Shown here piece after piece: positions 1 through 5,082 of a stretch of DNA of 5,908 nucleotides; within the stretch, counting starts at the first letter, position 1, and every line of letters begins with the position of its first letter. This stretch comes from Desulfovibrio desulfuricans (GTDB lineage: Bacteria; Desulfobacterota; Desulfovibrionia; Desulfovibrionales; Desulfovibrionaceae), in the NCBI GenBank assembly GCA_003251995.1, contig QKDT01000277.1, forward strand, positions 1 to 5,908. The letters run 5' to 3'. A program made the position numbers and the translations under genes. The notes beneath the pieces are model-generated. The model did no database searches. It worked only from the letters and a program-made list of their open reading frames with translations, and had not been told where the DNA came from.

Positions 1-815
1 ATGTTGTCAACCAGAGCGCCCTTGCTGGCAGCCTGGAGGGCCGCGTTGACAGCGGCGGCATCGCAGGCTTTTTCCACTTCGCAGGTCAGGTCTACCAGCG
101 AGCAGTCAAATGTTGGCACACGAACGGACATGCCATTGAGTTTGCCCGCCAGCTCCGGCATGACAATCCCCACAGCCTTGGCGGCGCCAGTGCTGGAAGG
201 AACCATGGAAACGCCCGCAGAACGCCCGCGGCGCCAGTCTTTGTGGGTGCCGTCAAGAATGCGCTGGCTCATGGTGTAGGAATGGATGGTGGTCATGAGC
301 CCATGGCTGAAGCCAAAGGTTTCGTGCAACACTTTGACAGCGGGGGCCAGGCAGTTGGTGGTACAGGATGCGGCGGAAATGATGCTGTGCTTTGCGCCGT
401 CATAGATGTCATGGTTCACGCCCATAACGATCATGGCGTCCACATCCTTGCCGGGTGCGGAGATCACAACCTTTTTTGCGCCGCAGGCCAGATGCTGGGC
501 CAGGCCTTCACGATCCTTGATGGTGCCGGTGGTTTCCACGGCAAGGGTTACGCCCAGGCGTTCCCATTCCCATTCGCCCGCCTTGCAGCGGGTAACGGCA
601 ATGTGCCGACCATTGACGATGATACCGTTCTCGTCGTGGTCAACAGTGCCCTGAAAGGTTCCGTAAGTGGAATCATACTTGAAAAGATAGGCCAGCGCGG
701 CATTATCCGCACGAGCGTTGATGGCGGCAATCTGGATGTCTTTGTCATCAGCCATAAGACGCAGAAGGTACCGACCGATGCGACCAAAGCCATTCATTCC
801 AACTTTCACGGGCAT
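1..815 (-). CDS. gap: Glyceraldehyde-3-phosphate dehydrogenase, type I (C-terminus cut by window edge)
   Basis: Catalyses reversible oxidative phosphorylation of glyceraldehyde 3-phosphate to 1,3-bisphosphoglycerate in cytosolic glycolysis/gluconeogenesis. 271 residues are visible; the family is about 335 long, so roughly 65 C-terminal residues lie outside. Seen: Rossmann motif GFGRIGR (9-15), catalytic Cys151 in SCTTNC, His178 in TTIHSY, HKDW at 191-194, PSSTGAAKAV (206-215) and GKLNG (224-228). The start has a good ribosome site, AAGGAG at 824-829, 8 bases away. The gene follows fba by 26 bases, so the two are probably co-transcribed. Odd points: the residue at the classical NAD-selecting Asp32 position is Ala34 (context INARAD), and the classical Leu187/Pro188 pair is Gly189/Thr190. 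These are changes of the kind seen in NADP-using or dual-cofactor GAPDHs (Bacillus GapB, plastid enzymes). The usual Asn before the active-site ASC is Ala148. Family assignment is certain; cofactor preference is inference. Confidence 0.96.
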   Translation of the reverse strand, partial: MPVKVGMNGFGRIGRYLLRLMADDKDIQIAAINARADNAALAYLFKYDSTYGTFQGTVDHDENGIIVNGRHIAVTRCKAGEWEWERLGVTLAVETTGTIKDREGLAQHLACGAKKVVISAPGKDVDAMIVMGVNHDIYDGAKHSIISAASCTTNCLAPAVKVLHETFGFSHGLMTTIHSYTMSQRILDGTHKDWRRGRSAGVSMVPSSTGAAKAVGIVMPELAGKLNGMSVRVPTFDCSLVDLTCEVEKACDAAAVNAALQAASKGALVDN

Positions 816-841
816 GATTCGCGCTCCTTGGGGCGTAGGGA

Positions 842-1768
842 TTAGGCTTTATTTGAAGATCCCATTACATTGCGGATCTTGTGGGCCACCATGTTTTTGA
901 CAGCATCACGCGCCGGGGTGAGATAGGCGCGGGGGTCAAACTGCTCTGGGTTTTCGGCAAGGTACTGACGGACAGACGCTGTCACTGCCAGGCGAATATC
1001 CGTATCCACGTTGATTTTGCACACGCTCATGCCAGCGGCCTTGCGCAGCATGTCTTCGGGCACGCCTTTGGCTCCGCCCACCTGACCACCAAACTGGTTG
1101 CACTGGGCCACAAATTCCTGCGGCACGCTTGAAGCGCCGTGCAGCACCAGAGGATAGCCCGGCAGCTTGTCGCCAATGCGGGCCAGACGGTCAAAATCAA
1201 GTTTGGCTTCGCCCTTAAATTTGTATGCGCCGTGGCTTGTGCCAATGGCAACAGCCAGCGAATCACAACCCGTGCGGTTCACAAATTCCACGGCTTCGTC
1301 GGGGTCTGTGTAAACGTGTTCGGCAGACTGTACGTGTTCTTCAATGCCCGCCAGTTTGCCCAGCTCGGCTTCAACCCATACGCCGCGGGGATGGGCGTAA
1401 TCCACCACCTGCTTGGTGATGGCGATGTTTTCCTCAAACGACAGGTGCGAACCGTCGATCATCACCGAGGTAAAGCCGCCGTCAATGCAGTCGCGGCACA
1501 TTTCAAAACTGGGGCCGTGGTCAAGATGCACCACCACGGGGATGGAAGGGTCAAGCGCAAGTGCGGCTTCCACAAGCTTCATTATGTATATCTGACCGGC
1601 ATACTTGCGCGCGCCGGAAGACACCTGAAGGATAACAGGCGATTTTTCCTCGGAGGCTGCGCTCATGATGCCCTGGATGATTTCCATATTGTTGACGTTG
1701 AACGCGCCAATGGCATAGCCGCCGGTATAGGCAGAGGCAAACATTTCTTTGGGATTGATGAGAGGCAT
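842..1768 (-). CDS. fba: Class II fructose-1,6-bisphosphate aldolase
   Basis: Zinc-dependent aldolase interconverting fructose 1,6-bisphosphate with dihydroxyacetone phosphate and glyceraldehyde 3-phosphate in the cytosol; its product is the substrate of the next gene, gap. The protein has 308 residues, matching the roughly 307-residue Helicobacter pylori type of class II enzyme. Seen: GAFNVNN (21-27), HLDHG (81-85) with catalytic Asp83 and zinc ligand His84, VEAELG (132-137), GTSHGAYKFKG (176-186) with ligand His179, LHGAS (209-213) with ligand His210, the GGAKGVP loop (231-237) and NVDTD (253-257). I chose the ATG at 1768 (protein MPLINPKEMF) because GGAGGA lies 4 bases upstream; an in-frame ATG at 1792 would add eight residues with no comparable ribosome site. 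It is the first gene of the fba-gap pair and is preceded by a structured 294-base gap that probably carries its control region. Confidence 0.97.
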   Translation of the reverse strand: MPLINPKEMFASAYTGGYAIGAFNVNNMEIIQGIMSAASEEKSPVILQVSSGARKYAGQIYIMKLVEAALALDPSIPVVVHLDHGPSFEMCRDCIDGGFTSVMIDGSHLSFEENIAITKQVVDYAHPRGVWVEAELGKLAGIEEHVQSAEHVYTDPDEAVEFVNRTGCDSLAVAIGTSHGAYKFKGEAKLDFDRLARIGDKLPGYPLVLHGASSVPQEFVAQCNQFGGQVGGAKGVPEDMLRKAAGMSVCKINVDTDIRLAVTASVRQYLAENPEQFDPRAYLTPARDAVKNMVAHKIRNVMGSSNKA

Positions 1769-1803
1769 GATTTCCTCCAGGGGGTCTGGCATTAAGGACG
1801 GTC

Positions 1804-1824
1804 AAAAAAGCCTGGGTCGCCCGG
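1804..1824 (-). terminator. Terminator-like hairpin with T6 run in the fba leader (possible attenuator)
   Basis: Read on the minus strand, CCGGG, loop CGA and CCC-A-GG form a short GC stem with one bulged A (1824-1811). It is followed by C and then six T residues (1809-1804). This is the layout of an intrinsic terminator, yet it lies 36 bases before the fba start codon and downstream of the likely promoters. If functional it would terminate within the leader and could act as an attenuator. The stem is only five pairs, so it may be weak or accidental. Confidence 0.35.
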
Positions 1825-1849
1825 AAATGACAAGTCTGCACATACACCA

Positions 1850-1868
1850 ATTCCCCACAAAGGGGAAT
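1850..1868 (-). promoter_or_regulatory. Perfect 7-bp inverted repeat in the fba leader
   Basis: ATTCCCC and GGGGAAT are perfect inverted complements separated by five bases. On the minus strand the loop reads TTTGT. It lies 82 bases upstream of the fba ATG, between the AGTAAAC palindrome and the T6 hairpin. It could be an RNA hairpin in the leader or a binding site; the loop length fits RNA. There is no T run after it, so it is not a terminator by itself. Confidence 0.4.
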
Positions 1869-1879
1869 GCCTGCCGCCC

Positions 1880-1895
1880 AGTAAACAGGTTTACT
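1880..1895. promoter_or_regulatory. Perfect palindrome AGTAAAC-AG-GTTTACT, candidate operator of fba-gap
   Basis: Two perfect 7-base arms with a two-base centre, AT-rich against GC-rich surroundings. The size and symmetry fit a site for a dimeric helix-turn-helix repressor or activator. It falls about 11-26 bases downstream of the start predicted from the promoter candidate at 1913-1942, a usual place for a repressor site. The regulator cannot be named from sequence; the arms only loosely resemble LacI/GalR-type operators. Confidence 0.45.
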
Positions 1896-1912
1896 ACAGT
1901 GCAGGTGTCGTG

Positions 1913-1942
1913 AGCTTAGGCGTTGCCTGGGCCAGGGTGCAA
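1913..1942 (-). promoter_or_regulatory. Candidate sigma-70 promoter for fba-gap
   Basis: On the minus strand TTGCAC (1942-1937) and TAAGCT (1918-1913) are separated by 18 bases. Each box matches the consensus only partly. It would give a start near 1906 and a leader of about 138 bases containing the palindrome, the hairpin and the T6 stem. Its placement just upstream of those structures is the main support. Confidence 0.3.
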
Positions 1943-1966
1943 AGTATTTTTACATGCCCGAGCGCG

Positions 1967-1996
1967 CCTGTAGCCCACATGGGGCGGTTGCGTCAA
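1967..1996 (-). promoter_or_regulatory. Alternative weak promoter candidate for fba-gap
   Basis: TTGACG (1996-1991) and TACAGG (1972-1967) on the minus strand are spaced 18 bases. The -35 box is good and the -10 box is poor. It would produce a leader of roughly 190 bases. Either this or the 1913-1942 site, or neither, may be used. Confidence 0.22.
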
Positions 1997-2047
1997 GTGG
2001 GTGGGCCTGTTCCCTTATGTTTTCGACAGGTTGTCGCGTGTATTTAC

Positions 2048-2063
2048 GGCTGCTGGCGCAGCC
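2048..2063 (-). terminator. Perfect 6-bp GC hairpin at the surE stop codon
   Basis: GGCTGC and GCAGCC form a perfect stem with a four-base loop; the stem touches the last base of the surE TAG. No T run follows on the minus strand (GTAAATAC), so it is not a standard intrinsic terminator. It may stabilise the 3' end of the surE transcript or assist termination. Confidence 0.25.
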
Positions 2064-2824
2064 TAGCCAAGCTTCATGGCATCCAGGGCGTTCAGCCCTG
2101 CCGGGTCGGTAAAGTCAAAGCGCAAGGGGGTAAGGGTAATGTACCCCTTGTTGAGCATGTCTTTATCCGAATCGGGCTCGATGGTTTCTGGCGGAATTTC
2201 GCCCTCAAGCCACCAGTATGGCGCGCCGCGCGGGTCAAGCCGTTCTGTATAGGTGTTCACCCATACGGCGCTGGTTTGCGGGCAAACGCGCAGCCCCTTG
2301 GCCTCGTCCAGCGGGCAGGCCGGATAATTGACGTTGATCACCCTGCGGTGTCCCAGGCGCGACCAGTCTATACGCTCTGCAAGGGCCACCAGATGGCGGG
2401 CTTGAGGCAGCAGGTCGCCGTTTTTTACCTTATAGCAGTCGTGCGAAACGGCAATGCTTGGCAGGTTTTCGTGGGCCGCCTCAGTGGCGGCCCCCACCGT
2501 GCCGGAATACAGAATGTCCGGGCCGACATTGGGCCCGGCGTTGATGCCCGATATGACCATGTCGGGTTTTTTTGGCAAAAGCTGCCCCAGTGCCAGTTTG
2601 ACGCAGTCTGTGGGTGTGCCGTAAATACCCAGTCCCTTAAAGTTGGGTTCTTCAAAATCCATGGCGCGCACGGGTTCAAAAACTGTCAGCGAGTGCCCCA
2701 CGCCGGATTGCTGGGTCATGGGCGCAACAACATGTACTGTATGTCCTGCTTCAAGCAGGGCGGCGTAAAGCGCACGCAGGCCGCGCGCGCGGATGCCGTC
2801 ATCATTGGTCAAAAGAACGTCCAT
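2063..2824 (-). CDS. surE: 5'/3'-nucleotidase SurE
   Basis: Metal-dependent phosphatase that removes phosphate from nucleoside 5'- and 3'-monophosphates and, in studied members, short polyphosphate; cytosolic, linked to nucleotide-pool balance and stationary-phase survival. The protein has 253 residues, normal for the family. Seen: N-terminal TNDDG (6-10) with metal-binding Asp8 and Asp9, QQSGVGHSLT (38-47) with metal-site Ser40, YGTPTDCV (68-75), and SGINAGPNVG (92-101) with Asn95 followed by YSGTVGAA (106-113). The ATG at 2824 begins exactly at the conserved MDVLLTNDDG and has GAGG at 2834-2837, 9 bases upstream. It is divergent from the YhaM-like gene and ends 294 bases before fba, so it is probably a separate unit. 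In many proteobacteria surE sits with pcm, nlpD and rpoS; none of these is visible here. Confidence 0.96.
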   Translation of the reverse strand: MDVLLTNDDGIRARGLRALYAALLEAGHTVHVVAPMTQQSGVGHSLTVFEPVRAMDFEEPNFKGLGIYGTPTDCVKLALGQLLPKKPDMVISGINAGPNVGPDILYSGTVGAATEAAHENLPSIAVSHDCYKVKNGDLLPQARHLVALAERIDWSRLGHRRVINVNYPACPLDEAKGLRVCPQTSAVWVNTYTERLDPRGAPYWWLEGEIPPETIEPDSDKDMLNKGYITLTPLRFDFTDPAGLNALDAMKLG

Positions 2825-2865
2825 TTGACAATACCTCGGAAAGAAGGGAAATTCGGCCTAAGGCC
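2825..2865 (+). promoter_or_regulatory. Divergent surE/YhaM-like control region: -35-like TTGACA and small palindrome
   Basis: The 157 bases between the two divergent start codons contain a consensus TTGACA at 2825-2830 on the plus strand, directly beside the surE ATG. The sequence 17 bases on (GAAATT) is a poor -10 box. The perfect palindrome GGCCT-A-AGGCC lies at 2855-2865. CCCGCGTGG occurs twice, at 2864-2872 and 2928-2936. I found no convincing promoter for surE on the minus strand. All of this is weak evidence for the control of either gene. Confidence 0.2.
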
Positions 2866-2951
2866 CGCGTGGTTCCAGTGTTTTGCGCGGGCTTGCCATT
2901 TTGGAAAGTTCCGCGCCAGGGGCCATGCCCGCGTGGAAAACAGCATACGCC

Positions 2952-2969
2952 CGACGCTACGCAGCGTCG
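2952..2969 (+). promoter_or_regulatory. Perfect 7-bp hairpin just before the YhaM-like start
   Basis: CGACGCT and AGCGTCG pair perfectly around the four-base loop ACGC, ending 12 bases before the ATG at 2982. If translation starts there, the stem stands immediately upstream of the weak ribosome site GGAA and could affect initiation or mRNA stability. If an upstream start is used, it is inside the coding region. There is no T run. Confidence 0.35.
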
Positions 2970-2981
2970 CTGGAACGATAT

Positions 2982-4013
2982 ATGGAAAAAGGTTGTTACG
3001 TCAAAGATGTTAGCCCCGCCTCGGAGGCGCGCGGCATATTCGTGGTTACGCAGGCTGCGCAAGGGCAGTCGCGCAACGGCCCTTACTGGCGGCTCACGCT
3101 GGCAGACGCCAGCGGTAGCCTTGAAGCCAAGATATGGCATCCGCTGAGCGCGGACTTTAGCGAGATTGCCGCAGGGACCCTGGTGTGGGCCGAGGGGCGC
3201 GCCGGTCTGTACCGCGATCAGGTGCAGCTTACGGTGGAGCAGATGCGCTTTCTCACGGATGAAGAATGCGCTGACGTGGACCATGCGGCTCTTATGCCCG
3301 CCAGTCCCTATCCGCTGGATGAAATGCTTGATGAGCTGCTTGACCTCATCAAAAAGGAATTTGTGCATGCGCCTTGGCGCAAGTTTGTACAAGGCTTTTT
3401 TAATAATGACGAAATGCGCTCCGCCTTTCGGGTCTGCCCTGCCGCCAAGGGCGTACACCACGCCTATGTGGGCGGTCTGCTTGAACATACTTTGAGTGTG
3501 TTCAAACTTTGCCGCCGCATTGCCGACCAGTACCCGGAACTTGACCGACAGACCTTTCTGGCGGGTGCGCTGTTTCATGATATCGGCAAGATTCGCGAAT
3601 TTTCTGGCGGCATCGCCAACGATTATACAGATGAGGGCCGCCTGCTGGGGCACCTCATGCTGGGCATTGAAATGCTGGATCCGTATCTGGCTAAATCGGG
3701 CCTTGAAGAGCCGCTGCAACGGCACCTGAAGCACCTGATTTTGAGCCACCATGGCGAGTTGGAGTTCGGCGCTGTGCGTGTGCCGCATACGCCGGAAGCC
3801 ATGGCCCTGCACTATGCCGACAACCTGGACGCCAAGATGGCCCAGTGCCGAGGCCTGTTTGCCCAGATAGAGGGCGACGGTGAGGCCTGGACACCCTGGC
3901 AGGCGACGCTGGGGCGACCCGTTCACCGGGCCGCGCGTACGCCGGACAAAGCCGCCCCCGCAACCCGCAAAAAAGCGGTGAAAGAAGAATGTTTATCTCT
4001 TTTGAAGGTATAG
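2982..4013 (+). CDS. YhaM-like OB-fold/HD-domain 3'-5' exoribonuclease (predicted)
   Basis: 343 residues, close to Bacillus YhaM (about 314), a metal-dependent 3'-to-5' exoribonuclease. Seen in order: an N-terminal OB-fold nucleic-acid-binding segment (about 5-90, with GPYWRLTLADASGSLEAKIW at 33-52); a linker; and an HD phosphohydrolase domain (about 155-290) with HHAYVGGLLEHT (159-170), metal-site HDIGK (199-203), GHL (223-225), LSHHGELEFG (254-263) and ALHYADNLDAKM (275-286). The last two motifs are highly characteristic of YhaM. The C-terminal tail (about 310-336) is basic and Ala-rich. The start is uncertain: the frame is open from a TTG at 2883, with an ATG at 2925. I chose 2982 because MEKGCYVKDV leads straight into the OB-fold, as in the family, although its ribosome site is only a weak GGAA. 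It overlaps tmk by 25 bases, so the two are co-transcribed. Activity on RNA rather than DNA is inferred from the family. Confidence 0.88.
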   Translation: MEKGCYVKDVSPASEARGIFVVTQAAQGQSRNGPYWRLTLADASGSLEAKIWHPLSADFSEIAAGTLVWAEGRAGLYRDQVQLTVEQMRFLTDEECADVDHAALMPASPYPLDEMLDELLDLIKKEFVHAPWRKFVQGFFNNDEMRSAFRVCPAAKGVHHAYVGGLLEHTLSVFKLCRRIADQYPELDRQTFLAGALFHDIGKIREFSGGIANDYTDEGRLLGHLMLGIEMLDPYLAKSGLEEPLQRHLKHLILSHHGELEFGAVRVPHTPEAMALHYADNLDAKMAQCRGLFAQIEGDGEAWTPWQATLGRPVHRAARTPDKAAPATRKKAVKEECLSLLKV

Positions 4014-4642
4014 AAGGCGCGGGCAAGTCCACGGTCATCAACTATCTTGCGGGCTTTTTGCAGGAAAACGGGCTCGACTCCCTGCGTACCCGGGAGCCCG
4101 GGGGCTGCGCGCTGGGCCGCAGCCTGCGCTCCATACTGCTTGACGCCCGCACTCGTGAGCTTTCCAGCCGGGCCGAGCTTTTTCTGTTTCTCGCAGACAG
4201 GGCGCAGCACGTGGCGGAGATTATCCGCCCTGCGCTGGAGGCTGGGCAAACAGTGCTGTGCGACCGCTACACTGATTCAACCCTGGCATATCAGGGGTAT
4301 GGGCGCGGTCTGGATACGGAATATCTGCACAGGCTCAATCAGGCAGCCACAGGCGGCTTGCAGCCGGAGCTTACCCTGCTGCTGGATCTGCCGGTGCGGT
4401 GTGGCCTTATGCGTGCGGGAGAGCGTAACCGCCAGGAAGGGCTGGTTGTTTCAGAAGGGCGTTTTGACTCTGAAAGCCTTGATTTTCATGCGCGGGTTCG
4501 CCAGGGATACCGGGCGCTGGCAGAGGAAGAGCCGGAACGCTTTGCCATTATTGACGCCTCGCAGCCGCCGGAAGACGTTGTTTTGCAGTGTCGCTCAGCC
4601 ATTGAGGCGCATTTGCGCCAGCGTGGTAAAGGGCTGGAATAA
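3989..4642 (+). CDS. tmk: Thymidylate kinase
   Basis: Phosphorylates dTMP to dTDP with ATP, an essential cytosolic step of dTTP synthesis. 217 residues, normal length. Seen: P-loop FEGIEGAGKS (5-14) of the bacterial type, TREPGG (34-39), DRYTDSTLAYQGYGRGL (92-108) with the thymidine-site DRY, LLLDLP (130-135), and a LID region ending in EGRFDSESLDFHARVRQGY (156-174). The start overlaps the end of the YhaM-like gene by 25 bases in another frame, which suggests translational coupling; the sequence before the ATG (GGTGAAAGAAGA) is purine-rich but not a strong ribosome site. Small oddities: REPGG is followed by Cys40 where Thr is usual, the LID carries several extra residues (about 147-154) compared with the E. 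coli enzyme, and the common DRF(E/D) there reads GRFD. These are probably lineage features. Function is confident. Confidence 0.96.
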   Translation: MFISFEGIEGAGKSTVINYLAGFLQENGLDSLRTREPGGCALGRSLRSILLDARTRELSSRAELFLFLADRAQHVAEIIRPALEAGQTVLCDRYTDSTLAYQGYGRGLDTEYLHRLNQAATGGLQPELTLLLDLPVRCGLMRAGERNRQEGLVVSEGRFDSESLDFHARVRQGYRALAEEEPERFAIIDASQPPEDVVLQCRSAIEAHLRQRGKGLE

Positions 4643-4658
4643 AAAGTTGCTGCACAGG

Positions 4659-4678
4659 GCAGGGGTGCGCGCCACTGC
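4659..4678 (+). promoter_or_regulatory. Imperfect hairpin after tmk
   Basis: GCAGGGG and CCACTGC pair at six of seven positions around the loop TGCGCG, 16 bases after the tmk stop. No T run follows directly. It is the first of two stem-loops in the 104-base gap before the next gene and may help shape the 3' end of the tmk transcript. Confidence 0.25.
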
Positions 4679-4687
4679 TCCGGTGAT

Positions 4688-4716
4688 CCCGTGCGTCTTC
4701 GCGCTGCGGGCTTTTT
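4688..4716 (+). terminator. Candidate intrinsic terminator or attenuator between tmk and the small gene
   Basis: CCCG (4688-4691) pairs with CGGG (4707-4710). Inside it GCG (4693-4695) and CGC (4700-4702) pair around a TCTT loop, leaving an asymmetric internal loop, and C plus five T residues follow (4712-4716). This fits a modest rho-independent terminator for the YhaM-like/tmk unit. Because it ends only 20 bases before the ribosome site of the next gene, some readthrough or attenuation is also possible. I see no clear promoter between it and 4747. Confidence 0.45.
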
Positions 4717-4746
4717 GTGCGATATCCGCGCCCAATAGGAGAATAC

Positions 4747-5082
4747 ATGTACGAATGCTATACGATTGAAGTGGAAGGCGCAGGCGTGCGTTTTGCCCCC
4801 CGCGAAGGCAAGGATCTGGCCTATCTGCCGGGTCAGCCGCCCAAGGGCTATACCCTCATCAATCTTATTGGTGATCCCGGCTTGCTGCACTGCGCCATCT
4901 TTCGCAAGGACGGCGGAGCTGGCGGTTTTTTTGCCCTGCACGATACTGATGGCGTGCTGTTTATGGCTGTGGCAGAAAGCAACCTGGCCTACGGCATGGG
5001 CCTTGCGCACATGGGCCGCATGGTAACCTACGCCCGTTACGGCGCTGATATTTTTGAAGAACTTGGCGAAGGTGATGACTGA
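4747..5082 (+). CDS. Small acidic protein of unknown function
   Basis: I do not recognise this 111-residue protein. It is treated as real because it has an excellent ribosome site (AGGAG at 4737-4741, 5 bases from the ATG), fills the space between two genes, and overlaps the next gene by 8 bases. An in-frame GTG at 4717 would add ten residues but overlaps the terminator-like T run and lacks a ribosome site. Seen: no signal peptide or membrane segment; a predicted beta-rich body with Gly-containing turns (GYTLINLIGDPGLLH 34-48, GGAGGFFALHDTDGVLFM 57-73); a Met/Gly-rich stretch (83-92) that may be helical; and an acidic tail FEELGEGDD (103-111). Two Cys (4, 49) are not in a metal-binding pattern. 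It is probably cytosolic. The overlap with the deacetylase suggests the two are made together, but no joint function can be read from the sequence. Confidence 0.8.
   Translation: MYECYTIEVEGAGVRFAPREGKDLAYLPGQPPKGYTLINLIGDPGLLHCAIFRKDGGAGGFFALHDTDGVLFMAVAESNLAYGMGLAHMGRMVTYARYGADIFEELGEGDD

Noticed and set aside
243..845. 200-codon plus-strand open frame opposite gap
   Set aside because: Antisense shadow of GAPDH, which has its full catalytic signature on the minus strand.
1769..1792. Upstream ATG at 1792 extending the aldolase by eight residues
   Set aside because: The ATG at 1768 has a strong ribosome site 4 bases away and gives the usual aldolase N-terminus; the extension would be translated from the ribosome-site sequence itself.
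1139..1795. 218-codon plus-strand open frame opposite fba
   Set aside because: Shadow of the aldolase gene, whose zinc-site motifs are unambiguous on the other strand.
1910..3013. Long plus-strand open frame (367 codons) opposite surE
   Set aside because: It is the antisense of a well-recognised SurE gene; the translation has no domain-like pattern and starts without a ribosome site. Long antisense frames are common in GC-rich coding DNA.
2802..3926. Long minus-strand open frame (374 codons) opposite the YhaM-like gene
   Set aside because: The plus strand carries clear OB-fold and HD motifs; the antisense product shows no recognisable family and would overlap the surE start.
4047..4769. 240-codon plus-strand open frame overlapping tmk
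   Set aside because: Out-of-frame shadow of tmk, rich in Trp, Cys and Arg as expected from a wrong frame in GC-rich DNA.
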